This document shows positions 7,984 through 16,157 of a stretch of DNA of 45,308 bases, piece by piece. The position numbers and the translations under genes are program-made. The notes beneath the pieces were generated by a model. That model did not search any database and was not told the DNA's origin. It saw only the letters and a list, made by a program, of their open reading frames with translations. The stretch comes from Haloferax larsenii JCM 13917 (lineage in GTDB: Archaea; Halobacteriota; Halobacteria; Halobacteriales; Haloferacaceae), in assembly GCF_000336955.1 (NCBI RefSeq), contig NZ_AOLI01000019.1, positions 115,960 to 161,267 on the forward strand, written 5' to 3'. Numbering within the stretch: the first letter of the stretch is position 1; each line of letters starts with the position of its first letter.

Positions 7984-8031
7984 TCAGGCTCGGAACGAAT
8001 CTTCAAGGTCAGGCTCGGAACGAACCTTCAA
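7984..8031. repeat. Two tandem 23-base units, period 25
   Basis: The unit tcaggctcggaacgaa plus Ycttcaa occurs twice, at 7984-8006 and 8009-8031, differing at one base. The second copy abuts the agmatinase stop codon. Read on the minus strand beyond that stop, the pair encodes 15 more codons, so it may be a decayed C-terminal extension or a slippage product. No hairpin was found that would make it a terminator. Confidence 0.7.
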
Positions 8032-8853
8032 TTAGTCCTGCGCGTCGGCGGCCGCGTGTGAGAAGACAAATTCGCGGAGCAACTTCGCCGCCAACGACGC
8101 CGCTTGCCCGTCGTCGCGGTCGTTGACTTCGACCACGTCGAAGCCGTCTGCGGCGGGTGCAACACTGCGGACCACGTCGCGCATCTCGCGCGAGGTGAGG
8201 CCAAACGGCTCTTTCGTCCCGGTTCCGGGGGCGAACGCCGGGTCTGCGGCGTCGATATCGACGCTCAGATAGACAGTGTCGTCGTCGCCGAACTCCGGTT
8301 CCCAGTCGGGAACGTCCTCGGGTTCGACGACGGTCACGTCGTCGGCCTCGGCGCGCTCCCACTCATCGGGCGACCCGGTGCGAGCGCCGAGGATGATAGC
8401 CTCGTCTACGTTGAGTTCGTCGAGGACGCGACGGGTGATGGTTGCGTGACTCCACTCGTTGCCGTCGTACTCGCGGCGGAGGTCGAGATGGGCGTCGAGA
8501 CAGACGAACACGTCGGGGTCGACGCCGCCGACGCCAGCGGCGGTGATGGTGTGTTCGCCGCCGAGGAGGAGGGGAACGGCGTCGTCCCAGACGATATCGC
8601 GGACGCTCCCGGTGAGCCACTCGACGTACTCGGGTGCGTCGTCCCACGCACGGACGTCGTCCGCGTCGTGGACGTTCAGGTCGGTGAAAAAGTGGTCGGT
8701 GCGCCGGTCGTAGTCGTCGAACGACTCGGCGAACCGACGGATTCGATTCGGTCCGAAACGGGTCCCTGGTTGGAACGAAGTGGAGATGTCGAGCGGAGCG
8801 CCGAGCACGACGTAGTCTGCGTCGTCGCGGTCGGCTATCGCCCCGGGGAACAT
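8032..8853 (-). CDS. speB: Agmatinase (ureohydrolase family)
   Basis: Hydrolyses agmatine, or an aminobutyl-agmatine adduct during hypusination, releasing urea. The two-manganese site is complete: GGEHTITAAG (His about residue 99), CLDAHLDLRREY (DAHLD motif about 118-124) and SVDIDAADPAFAPGTGTKEP (about 197-216). Length of 273 fits archaeal agmatinases. It follows eIF5A by 15 bases on the same strand, and deoxyhypusine synthase is two genes on. This supports the agmatine route to deoxyhypusine proposed for haloarchaea, in which the ureohydrolase removes the guanidino group after or before transfer. It could act on free agmatine as well. Confidence 0.93.
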   Translation of the reverse strand: MFPGAIADRDDADYVVLGAPLDISTSFQPGTRFGPNRIRRFAESFDDYDRRTDHFFTDLNVHDADDVRAWDDAPEYVEWLTGSVRDIVWDDAVPLLLGGEHTITAAGVGGVDPDVFVCLDAHLDLRREYDGNEWSHATITRRVLDELNVDEAIILGARTGSPDEWERAEADDVTVVEPEDVPDWEPEFGDDDTVYLSVDIDAADPAFAPGTGTKEPFGLTSREMRDVVRSVAPAADGFDVVEVNDRDDGQAASLAAKLLREFVFSHAAADAQD

Positions 8854-8868
8854 CTCTCTGTCCTCCGT

Positions 8869-9243
8869 TTAGACGACCTTGCGCTGGCCTTCGTATTCGA
8901 GGTACTCGATCTCGTCTTCGGGGTTGAGGTCCTCGTCTTCGGGGATGCGCATCGTGAACGTCTCGTAGGTTTCGAGGTCCATAATCTGGGCGTCCTCACC
9001 GGTGACGGAGACGACCTGACCCTGCTTTCGCTCGATGATGGGAACCCAAACCTTCGCGTCGACGGGCTGGGAGAGCGAGCGCTTCTTGTTGTCGAAGACG
9101 CCGCGGGCTTCGACGCGTGCCTTCGCGCTGCCGTGCTTCCCGGGCTTTGCGGTACTGTAGGCGTAGATTTTGCACGGCTTTTCTTCCATCATCACGTAGC
9201 TTCCTTCTTGGAGCTCGCGCACCTGCTTCTGCTCTTTCGCCAT
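8869..9243 (-). CDS. eif5A: Translation factor IF-5A (hypusine-containing)
   Basis: Ribosome-binding factor that relieves stalling and depends on hypusine. It has 124 residues with the N-terminal SH3-like barrel and C-terminal OB domain. The modification loop [12 protein letters not shown] is intact, with Lys36 (PGKHG) as the residue modified. The C-terminus is acidic, as expected in a salt-in archaeon. It heads a four-gene block with its own modifying enzymes. A TATA box (TTTATA on the minus strand, 9268-9273) is centred 27 bases before the ATG, so the transcript is probably leaderless. Confidence 0.97.
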   Translation of the reverse strand: MAKEQKQVRELQEGSYVMMEEKPCKIYAYSTAKPGKHGSAKARVEARGVFDNKKRSLSQPVDAKVWVPIIERKQGQVVSVTGEDAQIMDLETYETFTMRIPEDEDLNPEDEIEYLEYEGQRKVV

Positions 9244-9267
9244 GTCCTCCCGTTATCGGAAGGAGGC

Positions 9268-9273
9268 TATAAA
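9268..9273 (-). promoter_or_regulatory. TATA box of the eIF5A-agmatinase block
   Basis: The minus-strand TTTATA lies about 27 bases upstream of the eIF5A start codon. This is the standard archaeal TATA-to-start-site distance, so transcription should begin at or next to the ATG. Confidence 0.7.
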
Positions 9274-9386
9274 CGGTTTGGAACGGCGCTCCCTCGGGAA
9301 GCCTTCTCGTAGCCAGTCAGACGCGCCGACGGGTCAGATTACAGGCGGGAGCGCAGCGTGAATTGCACGCCTCGGCCGCACCGCCA

Positions 9387-9818
9387 CTACTGTGCGTCTT
9401 CGACCGCTTCGACTTCCGCCATCGCCGGGTCGAACCACGTTCCTTTCGCGTCGCGTCGGGCGAGACTCCCGAGCGACCCCGACACGACGTTCGGCATGGC
9501 GAGTGCGAGCATAATCGCGGTCGTAAGCTCACCGGGCGTCTCCAAGAACGGCATGATGTACTGGAAGGGAAAGAGAATCGGCGTCTGATTGAGGAACGTG
9601 AGGAGAATCGAGAGAGGCATGAGAATCGACCCCCAGACGACGCCCGCCATCATCCCGTGCCAGGCACCGTCTGCGGGGTCACAACCGATGAGATAGCCGG
9701 CGAGTGCACTCCCCGTGATACCGCCGACGAGCGTAAACTGCCCCGTCATCGCGTAGACGAGGGCCTCGGTACTCGCGGCGAGACAGACGCCTCCGAGTAC
9801 CGGTCGCCACTCCGTCAT
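9387..9818 (-). CDS. DUF5518-like small membrane protein
   Basis: Membrane protein of 143 residues with about four hydrophobic segments: residues 8-24, 27-45 (GGITGSALAGYLIGCDPADG), 52-72 (WHGMMAGVVWGSILMPLSIL) and 90-110. Gly-rich helices with the GxxxGYLxG pattern are typical of the haloarchaeal DUF5518 group. The short cytoplasmic tail is acidic. A TATA-like box (TAAATTTATGCG on the minus strand, around 9846) lies about 28 bases before the ATG, so it has its own promoter and is not part of the upstream ABC1 unit. Function is unknown. Confidence 0.7.
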   Translation of the reverse strand: MTEWRPVLGGVCLAASTEALVYAMTGQFTLVGGITGSALAGYLIGCDPADGAWHGMMAGVVWGSILMPLSILLTFLNQTPILFPFQYIMPFLETPGELTTAIMLALAMPNVVSGSLGSLARRDAKGTWFDPAMAEVEAVEDAQ

Positions 9819-9875
9819 GGCAGTCAGTAATTAGCTCGATGCGCATAAATTTACGCGTCTGATTCTCATCGCTGA

Positions 9876-11552
9876 TTACTCTTCGCGGCGCTCTCTGAGG
9901 TTTTGCCGAGTGAACTGTGGCTTCGCCTTGATTCCCGAACGAGTACGGAAGGACCGCCACAGGAGGATTGCAACGGCGGCTGTCGGGAGGCCAGCAGCCC
10001 CGACCGCGACGAAGTTCTGTGGTTCTAGCGTGTAGACGATAATCGTGGAAACGAAGCCGAACGACAGGAAGATGCCGTAGACGAGCCGTTTTGCGAGCTT
10101 GTCGAGGACGCCCCGACTGTCTTCGAGCCGGACGTTCACAGTCAGATTGTCGCGGTCGGCCCTGTCGAGGACGCGTTCGAGTTTCGGCGGGACGCGAATC
10201 AACGACTTGACCGTTTGCTGTCCCTGCTGGCCGGCGTTTTCGATGATTTTCTGGACGCTCTCCTCGCGGTACCCCTGTTCGGTGAGGTAGTCCGTCGCGA
10301 CCGAGATGAAGTCGAAGTTGGGGTCGAGGGTGACACAGACGCCTTCGACGACTCCGGCCACACGAAGCACGAGCGCGAGGTTTCGAGGGAGTCGAAGCGG
10401 GAACTCGTAGATGGTCGATTCGACCTGTTCGAGGATTTGGTTTACCCGGTACTGCTCGATGTCGTCGCCGCGGGCGTCGGCGATGGCCAGTTCCATCACG
10501 TCGCCCATCACCTGCCGGTCGACGTTGGGGCTGAGCGTCCCCATCTCGATGAGCGTGTCGAGGATGTCGTCGACGTCCTGGTTGGCGACGGCGATGTAGA
10601 ACTCGACGATTTTCTCCTGGATGAACGGGTCGACCTCGCCGTGCATCCCGAAGTCGTAGAAGATGATGCGACCGTCGTCCATCACCGAGAGGTTCCCCGG
10701 GTGCGGGTCGGCGTGGAAGACGCCGTCTTCGACAATCATCTGGAGGTAGGTCCGCTGGAGGTTCGTCGCCAACTCGGTTCGGTCGATACCGAGTTCGTCG
10801 AGGGCGGCGACGTCGTTTATCTTCGTTCCCGGGAGGTACTCCATCGTCAGGACGCGGTCGTCGGAGCGCTCGGGTACCGGCTCGGGGATGACGATTGCCT
10901 CGTCGCCTTCGAAGTTCTGTTGAATCTCACGGAGCGTCTGTGCCTCCTCGTCGTAGTCCATCTCTTCGCGGATGGTCTTCGCGAACTCGTCGGCGAGGTT
11001 CTCCAGCGAGAACGCGCGAGACTGCCCGATAAAGCGCATGAGCAGCGGAAGCAACCACCGAATCGCGCGGAGGTCGGCTTCGACCAACGCTTCGATACCG
11101 GGGCGGCGAATCTTCACGGCGACCTTCTCGCCGCCGTACTCGGCGACGTAGACCTGTCCGAGGCTCGCCCCGCTAATCGGGTCGGTGTCGAACGAGTCGA
11201 ACGCCTCGTCGACCGGGCCGAGTTCCTCTTCGAGGACGACCTTCGATTCGGACCACGGTGCCGGTGGGACGTCGTCTTGCAGACTCCCGAGAACGTCGAT
11301 GTACTCCGGAGGCAAGATGTCGGGGCGCGTCGACAGGAGTTGCCCGAGTTTGATGAACGTCGGCCCGAGCGTCAGCAACGACTCGAGCAGTATCTCGGCG
11401 CGTTCGCTTCGCGTCTCCGAAGAGACGCGTCTGCGACCGCCGAAGAACACGTACTTCCGCCTGTCGCGGGTGTACGCGACGATGAGGGGGAAGAACTGGT
11501 AGATGACGACGAGGAACCGCCAATAGGCGCGGAGATTGACCAGCGTGACCAC
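9876..11552 (-). CDS. ABC1/UbiB-family atypical kinase
   Basis: Membrane-anchored member of the ABC1 (AarF/UbiB) family, 558 residues. Signature motifs are present in order: KLGQLLSTRPDILP (KxGQ) at about 65, GASLGQVYVAEYGGEKVAVK (Ala-rich nucleotide loop and Lys) at about 130-150, HADPHPGNLSV at about 280 and YDFGMHGEVD (DFG) at about 297. Two hydrophobic helices close the protein (about 490-535). Bacterial and mitochondrial relatives support quinone biosynthesis or lipid handling; in archaea the role is unproven, possibly menaquinone or prenyl lipid metabolism. The GTG start at 11552 lies eight bases after the Hsp20 stop, so the two are probably cotranscribed. Confidence 0.92.
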   Translation of the reverse strand: MVTLVNLRAYWRFLVVIYQFFPLIVAYTRDRRKYVFFGGRRRVSSETRSERAEILLESLLTLGPTFIKLGQLLSTRPDILPPEYIDVLGSLQDDVPPAPWSESKVVLEEELGPVDEAFDSFDTDPISGASLGQVYVAEYGGEKVAVKIRRPGIEALVEADLRAIRWLLPLLMRFIGQSRAFSLENLADEFAKTIREEMDYDEEAQTLREIQQNFEGDEAIVIPEPVPERSDDRVLTMEYLPGTKINDVAALDELGIDRTELATNLQRTYLQMIVEDGVFHADPHPGNLSVMDDGRIIFYDFGMHGEVDPFIQEKIVEFYIAVANQDVDDILDTLIEMGTLSPNVDRQVMGDVMELAIADARGDDIEQYRVNQILEQVESTIYEFPLRLPRNLALVLRVAGVVEGVCVTLDPNFDFISVATDYLTEQGYREESVQKIIENAGQQGQQTVKSLIRVPPKLERVLDRADRDNLTVNVRLEDSRGVLDKLAKRLVYGIFLSFGFVSTIIVYTLEPQNFVAVGAAGLPTAAVAILLWRSFRTRSGIKAKPQFTRQNLRERREE

Positions 11553-11560
11553 CCGCCTCG

Positions 11561-11926
11561 TCAGGACTCGTCGCCGGCGGTAATCGGAATCGTTCGCTCG
11601 GGAGCGGCCGCCCGCTTCGGGAGGCGAACTTCGAGGACGCCGCGTTCCATCGTCGCCTCGGCGTCGTCACCGACCGCATCCGGCGGCAGCGGGAGTTCGG
11701 CGTCGAGGAACAGCGGGCGCTCCTCGCGGACGTAGTCGAACTCCGCCGGGAGATGCTTGTCGCGTCGCGCTTCGACGACCAGTCGTCCCTTCTCTACGCG
11801 GAGTTCCGCGGTCTCTGCGGTCACTCCGGGGAGGTCGAGGACCAACAGGTACGCTGTTTCGGACTCCAACAGGTCGGCGAACACCGCGTCCGGCAGTTCG
11901 GACAGCGCGTCGCGCAGTGTTGACAT
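11561..11926 (-). CDS. Hsp20/alpha-crystallin-like protein
   Basis: Small heat-shock-like protein of 121 residues that may hold unfolded protein in the cytoplasm. The alpha-crystallin beta sandwich runs from about residue 25 to 105: YLLVLDLPGVTAETAELRVE, then GRLVVEARRD, the strand RPLFLDAELPLPPDAV, and MERGVLEVRLPKRA. The C-terminal RTIPI tail is the I-x-I-like motif used for oligomer contacts. It lies directly before the ABC1 kinase gene. A T-rich box around 11951-11957 is about 28 bases before the ATG. The C-rich/G-rich inverted repeat at 11966-11987 lies in the divergent region shared with moeA1. Confidence 0.85.
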   Translation of the reverse strand: MSTLRDALSELPDAVFADLLESETAYLLVLDLPGVTAETAELRVEKGRLVVEARRDKHLPAEFDYVREERPLFLDAELPLPPDAVGDDAEATMERGVLEVRLPKRAAAPERTIPITAGDES

Positions 11927-12059
11927 GAACGGTCCTTAGGAGGGAGGGTCGAAAAACCCGACGGTCCCCCACATGCTCGCGGGGGAATGATGCGGCAAAA
12001 CCCACCGCCACTGTCCGGGCGAGGCCGGTGCTTTTTGTCTCCGGAACCGAAGGAGAGCC

Positions 12060-13373
12060 ATGGTTCACGACGACCGGCGCACGGCCGGGTTCAAGGAGCG
12101 AACGCGGCTCGCAGACGCTCGCGAGGCGCTCCTCGCGGCGGTCACGCCACACGAGCGGACAGAACGCGTCGAACTGGTCGATGCCGACGGTCGCGCACTC
12201 GCGGAACCGGCCGTCGCCCCCGCCGACGTCCCCGGATACGACCGCGCTGCCATGGACGGATACGCCGTCCGCGCCAGTGACACCTACGGAGCCAGCGGCC
12301 GCAGTCCGGAGATTCTCCACGTCGTCGAGGGGGCAGTCGACCCGGGAACAGCCGTTCGAGTCCACACCGGAAGCGACGTTCCAGACGGTGCCGACGCCGT
12401 CGTCAAGGTCGAAGACACCGAACGCGTCGGCGACGAACTGGAGGTCTTTCGGGCACTGGCTGAGGGGAAGAACGTCGGCGAGCGCGGCGAGGACGTCCGC
12501 GAAGGTGAGACGCTCTTCGACGCCGGACACGAACTGCGCCCCTCCGACCTCGGGTTGCTTCGGTCTGTCGGCGTCGAGGACGCCGCCGTCTACGAACGCC
12601 CGCGGGTCTCGGTCATCCCGACCGGTGAGGAACTCGTCGAATCCGACCCTGAGCCGGGTGAAGTCATCGAGACGAACGGGCTAACCGTCTCGCGACTGGT
12701 CGAACGCTGGGGTGGCGACGCGAGCTATCGAGATATCGTCGTCGACGACGCCGACCGCCTGCGGGAGGCCATCCAGTCGGACCTCGACCACGACGTGGTC
12801 GTCACCACCGGCGGGTCGTCGGTAGGCGAGCGCGACCTCGTCCCCGACGTCGTCGCCGAACTCGGCGAGGTACTCGTCCACGGCGTCGCCCTCAAACCCG
12901 GCCACCCCGTCGCACTCGGGGTCGTCGAGGACACGCCCGTCGTGATGCTTCCGGGCTATCCGGTCGCCTGCATCGTCAACGCCTTCCAGTTCCTTCGCCC
13001 GGTGCTGAAACACGTCGGCAGGCTCACTGACCACCCCGTGCCGACCGTCGAAGCCACGCTCACCCGGAAGATACCGAGTTCTCCCGGCACGCGGACGTTC
13101 GCACGGGTCCGACTCGACCACGCAGGCGGTGGTGGTTCTCGAAGCGGTGGCGATTCCCGAGGCGATGACGATACCCGAAGCGATGACGACACCCGAGGCG
13201 ATGACGACGCTGCGGCCGGCGACACGCCCACTGCAGAGCCGACCCGAACGAGCGGGTCGGGCATCCTCTCCAGCGTCGCGCGCTCTGATGGATGGGTCGT
13301 CGTCCCCGAGGGCTTGGAGGGATACGACGAAGGCGAAACCGTAACTGTCGAGGGATGGGAGTGGTCCGCATGA
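12060..13373 (+). CDS. moeA: Molybdopterin molybdotransferase MoeA (first copy)
   Basis: Inserts molybdate into adenylylated molybdopterin, completing molybdenum cofactor. The 437-residue protein shows VPGYDRAAMDGYAVRASDT at about 60, IPTGEELVESDPEPGE at about 188, TTGGSSVGERDLVPD at about 250 and HGVALKPGHPVALG at about 275, followed by the LPGYPVA turn. An acidic low-complexity insert (about 360-395) made by four 18-base repeats separates it from its final beta-barrel domain. It overlaps the next moeA by four bases (ATGA), so translation is coupled. A T-rich box near 12030-12037 lies about 26 bases before the ATG. Confidence 0.95.
   Translation: MVHDDRRTAGFKERTRLADAREALLAAVTPHERTERVELVDADGRALAEPAVAPADVPGYDRAAMDGYAVRASDTYGASGRSPEILHVVEGAVDPGTAVRVHTGSDVPDGADAVVKVEDTERVGDELEVFRALAEGKNVGERGEDVREGETLFDAGHELRPSDLGLLRSVGVEDAAVYERPRVSVIPTGEELVESDPEPGEVIETNGLTVSRLVERWGGDASYRDIVVDDADRLREAIQSDLDHDVVVTTGGSSVGERDLVPDVVAELGEVLVHGVALKPGHPVALGVVEDTPVVMLPGYPVACIVNAFQFLRPVLKHVGRLTDHPVPTVEATLTRKIPSSPGTRTFARVRLDHAGGGGSRSGGDSRGDDDTRSDDDTRGDDDAAAGDTPTAEPTRTSGSGILSSVARSDGWVVVPEGLEGYDEGETVTVEGWEWSA
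13141..13212 (+). repeat. Four 18-base tandem repeats inside moeA1
   Basis: Units at 13141-13158, 13159-13176, 13177-13194 and 13195-13212 follow the pattern gaRgcgatgacgaYaccc with increasing decay at the ends. Being a multiple of three, they keep the frame and encode a six-residue Arg/Ser/Gly/Asp repeat. They probably form a flexible acidic loop and could change copy number by slippage. Confidence 0.85.
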
Positions 13374-15259
13374 GAAAGCAGTTCCGCGACCTCGCCGCGC
13401 CGGAGGAAGCGCGCGAGACCATCGCGTCGCTCGAACTGACGCCCGACGCGGAGACCGTTCCACTGGCGGAGGCTCGCGGGCGCGTCCTCGCCGAGCGAAT
13501 CGACGCCGGGATGGACGTTCCCGGATTCGACCGCGCGAGCATGGACGGGTACGCCGTCCGCGCTCGCGACACCTTCGGCGCGGACGAGGCAGACCCAGTC
13601 GAACTCGAACTCACCGGGGAGGTCCACGCGGGAACCGAACCCGACGTGGAGGTCGAACCCGGGACCGCGGTCGAGATTTCGACCGGGGCGGTGATGCCCC
13701 CCGGAGCCGACGCCGTCGTCATCGTCGAGCGAACCGAGGAACGAGACGACACGCTCGTGACCTACACCGCCGTCGCGCCCGGGGATAGTGTGATGCCCGC
13801 CGGGACGGACATCGCCGCCGGTGCTCGCGCACTCGGCCCCGGGACGCGTATCACGCCCCGCGAAATCGGCCTACTTTCGGCCCTCGGACTGGACGAGATT
13901 CCGGTTCGCGGCAAACCGGTCGTCGGCATCATCTCGACCGGTGACGAACTCGTCCGCCCGGGCGACGAACTCCACTCCGAGCGCGGCGAAATCTACGACG
14001 TGAACTCCTACACTATCGCCGCGGGCGTCGAGGAAGCCGGTGGCGTCCCGAAGTTCTACCCCCACGCTGGCGACGACTACGAGGAGATGGAGCGCCTACT
14101 CCGACAGGCCGCCGAGGAGTGCGACCTCGTCCTCTCGTCGGGTTCGACCTCGGCGAGCGCCGTAGACGTTATCTACCGGGTCGTCGAGGAACGCGGCGAC
14201 TTGCTCCTCCACGGTGTCGCGGTCAAGCCCGGCAAACCAATGCTCGTCGGCACGCTCGGTGAGGGAAGCGCCTACATCGGCCTTCCGGGGTACCCCGTCT
14301 CCGCGCTCACTATCTTCCGGACGTTCGTCGCGCCCGCCATCCGCGACGCTGCCGGACTCCCGGAACCGCGGACTGCGACTATCGAGGGGTCGATGGCCGT
14401 CCGCGAGCGCTACGCCGAAGGCCGGATGCGACTCATGCCCGTCGGCCTCGTGACCGATGGCGACGGCGAGACCCTCGTCTACCCGGTGGACAAAGGCTCC
14501 GGGGCGACGACGAGCCTCGTCGAAGCCGACGGCGTCGTCGAAGTCCCACCGGATGTGGAGTACCTCGCCGCGGGCGAGTCGGTCGACGTCCAACTCTTCT
14601 CGCCGGATGTTCGCCCCCCGGAACTCCTCGGTGTCGGCGAGGACGACCCCGCGCTCTCGCGCCTCCTCGACCGGGTCCCATCGCCGCGCTATCTCGCCGT
14701 GGGGTCGCGAGAAGGCCTGCGCCGACTCCGAGACGGCGTCCCTGACGTGGCGGTCGTCGCCGGCGACACCGACCGTGAGGTCGATGCCGTCGAACTCGGG
14801 TCGTGGACGCGCGAGTGGGGCCTCGTCGTCCCTGCGGGGAACCCCGCGGACGTGTCCGGCCTCGGTGACCTCGTCGATTCGGACCTTCGGTTCGTCAACC
14901 GCGATACGAACTCCGGACTGCGCACCGCGCTGGGGAACGCCGTGGCTGACCTCGCAGACGAACGTGGTACGACCCGCCACGAACTCGTCGAGGCCATCGC
15001 GGGATTCGACCGAGCGACGAAAGCGTTCGAGAGCCCCGCTCGGGCCGTCCGGGCGGGTCGTGCGGACGTTGGTCTCGGACTCGCGGCGACCGCCGACTCG
15101 CTCGGGATGGGCTTCGTCTCGCTCGGCGTCCAACCGGTTCGCGTCCTCGCCGACAGCTCCCGTGTAAAAAAGCCGAGCGTACAACTCCTCAAACGGGCCA
15201 TTAAGAGCGGAAGCGACGTAATCGATTCGCTCGACGGATACGAGTTATCGGGTATATAA
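13370..15259 (+). CDS. moeA: MoeA fused to a periplasmic-binding-like domain
   Basis: 629-residue protein. Residues 1-405 are a full MoeA with VPGFDRASMDGYAVRARDT at about 60, ISTGDELVRPGDELHSERG at about 187, SSGSTSASAVDVIYR at about 255 and HGVAVKPGKPMLVG at about 282. Residues about 430-625 form a PBP-like domain (SPRYLAVGSREGLRRLRDG, FVNRDTNSGLRTAL, AGRADVGLGL), the type that binds small anions or molybdate/cofactor in MoeA-PBP fusions. The start is set by the ATGA overlap with the first moeA. The tandem pair may divide molybdate and tungstate insertion, as in other archaea with two MoeA proteins; that is inference. Confidence 0.93.
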   Translation: MRKQFRDLAAPEEARETIASLELTPDAETVPLAEARGRVLAERIDAGMDVPGFDRASMDGYAVRARDTFGADEADPVELELTGEVHAGTEPDVEVEPGTAVEISTGAVMPPGADAVVIVERTEERDDTLVTYTAVAPGDSVMPAGTDIAAGARALGPGTRITPREIGLLSALGLDEIPVRGKPVVGIISTGDELVRPGDELHSERGEIYDVNSYTIAAGVEEAGGVPKFYPHAGDDYEEMERLLRQAAEECDLVLSSGSTSASAVDVIYRVVEERGDLLLHGVAVKPGKPMLVGTLGEGSAYIGLPGYPVSALTIFRTFVAPAIRDAAGLPEPRTATIEGSMAVRERYAEGRMRLMPVGLVTDGDGETLVYPVDKGSGATTSLVEADGVVEVPPDVEYLAAGESVDVQLFSPDVRPPELLGVGEDDPALSRLLDRVPSPRYLAVGSREGLRRLRDGVPDVAVVAGDTDREVDAVELGSWTREWGLVVPAGNPADVSGLGDLVDSDLRFVNRDTNSGLRTALGNAVADLADERGTTRHELVEAIAGFDRATKAFESPARAVRAGRADVGLGLAATADSLGMGFVSLGVQPVRVLADSSRVKKPSVQLLKRAIKSGSDVIDSLDGYELSGI

Positions 15260-15360
15260 TTATAAGAAATAGTATAATTCTCGGCAACTGAATAATTCTA
15301 CCATCTGTGAAATATAAAAAATGTGTAACGTTTTTATCCTTCTGGATGGTATTGACTACC

Positions 15361-16113
15361 ATGCAATCTCAGTTGACGGTCCTCCACGCAGACGACGACC
15401 CGGGGATGCTCGCCCTCTCGAGGGCGGCGTTTCGGGAAGTCGAGACCGTCACCCTACTCACCGCCGAATCCGCGTCTGAGGCCATCGATATCGTCTCGTC
15501 TCCGTCGACACCGGTCGATTGCGTCGTGAGCGACTCACTCGTCTTACCGAACGGCGTCTCACTCGTCGAAGCAGTTCGCGAGGAGAACGAGGAGATGCCT
15601 ATCTTCCTGTTCACCGCGAAGGACTGGGGCGAAGTCGAACAGGTCGCGACCGCTGCGGGCGTCACAGAGTACGTTCAGAAAGCGGGACCGGGCGACCTCT
15701 CGACGGTTCTCCAGCGGGTGCGAAGTATCGTCGAAACGGACGACGAGGACGTCGATTCAGCACTCGACATGGGCTCTTCGGCCGTCGGTGCCGCCCTGAC
15801 GGAACACGAGACTGCCGCTTCGACCGCGACACTCAGCCTCGCAGAGGACTGGGAACTCATCGGGCAGTGGCTCGGAGACGAAGAACTCGGTTTGGTCATC
15901 GTCGAGGCAGTGGAGTCGTACGCCGGCCTGTCGGCTATCAAAGACCCGCTTTTCGAGTCTATCGACACCGACGCGCTCGAATCGCTGATTCGCCCGCTCG
16001 TCGAGAACACGGAGCGCCCGGGTATCGAAGTGCGCTTCCCCTACGGAGAATTTCAACTCGCAGTGACGAGTTCCGGCGACATTCTCGCACGCCCGCTCGA
16101 CGACGCGACGTGA
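15361..16113 (+). CDS. Response regulator with HalOD1 output domain
   Basis: Cytoplasmic 250-residue two-component regulator. The receiver domain (about 1-125) has the acidic pocket (LHADDDPGM), the phospho-acceptor Asp in DCVVSDSLVLPNG, a Thr in LFTAKDWG and the Lys in VQKAG. The C-terminus (about 170-248) matches the haloarchaeal HalOD1 output domain: IVEAVESYAGLSAIKDPLFE, SIDTDALESLIRPL, then VRFPYGEFQLAVTSSGDIL. The ATG at 15361 is preferred to one at 15307 because the receiver strand starts at once and a TATA-like box (GTTTTTATCC, 15329-15338) lies 27 bases before it. No partner kinase is nearby. Confidence 0.88.
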   Translation: MQSQLTVLHADDDPGMLALSRAAFREVETVTLLTAESASEAIDIVSSPSTPVDCVVSDSLVLPNGVSLVEAVREENEEMPIFLFTAKDWGEVEQVATAAGVTEYVQKAGPGDLSTVLQRVRSIVETDDEDVDSALDMGSSAVGAALTEHETAASTATLSLAEDWELIGQWLGDEELGLVIVEAVESYAGLSAIKDPLFESIDTDALESLIRPLVENTERPGIEVRFPYGEFQLAVTSSGDILARPLDDAT

Positions 16114-16157
16114 CGCCCGCACCGTCCTCCGGGGCAGGGGCAGGAAGATAGACGAAG

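Noticed and set aside
8104-9312. 402-codon plus-strand frame opposite agmatinase and eIF5A
   Set aside because: Shadow of two certain minus-strand genes, with no motif of its own.
10215-11735. 506-codon plus-strand frame opposite the ABC1 kinase gene
   Set aside because: It mirrors the real gene in codon-complementary frame, as is common in GC-rich DNA, and has no recognisable domain. The minus strand carries all ABC1 motifs.
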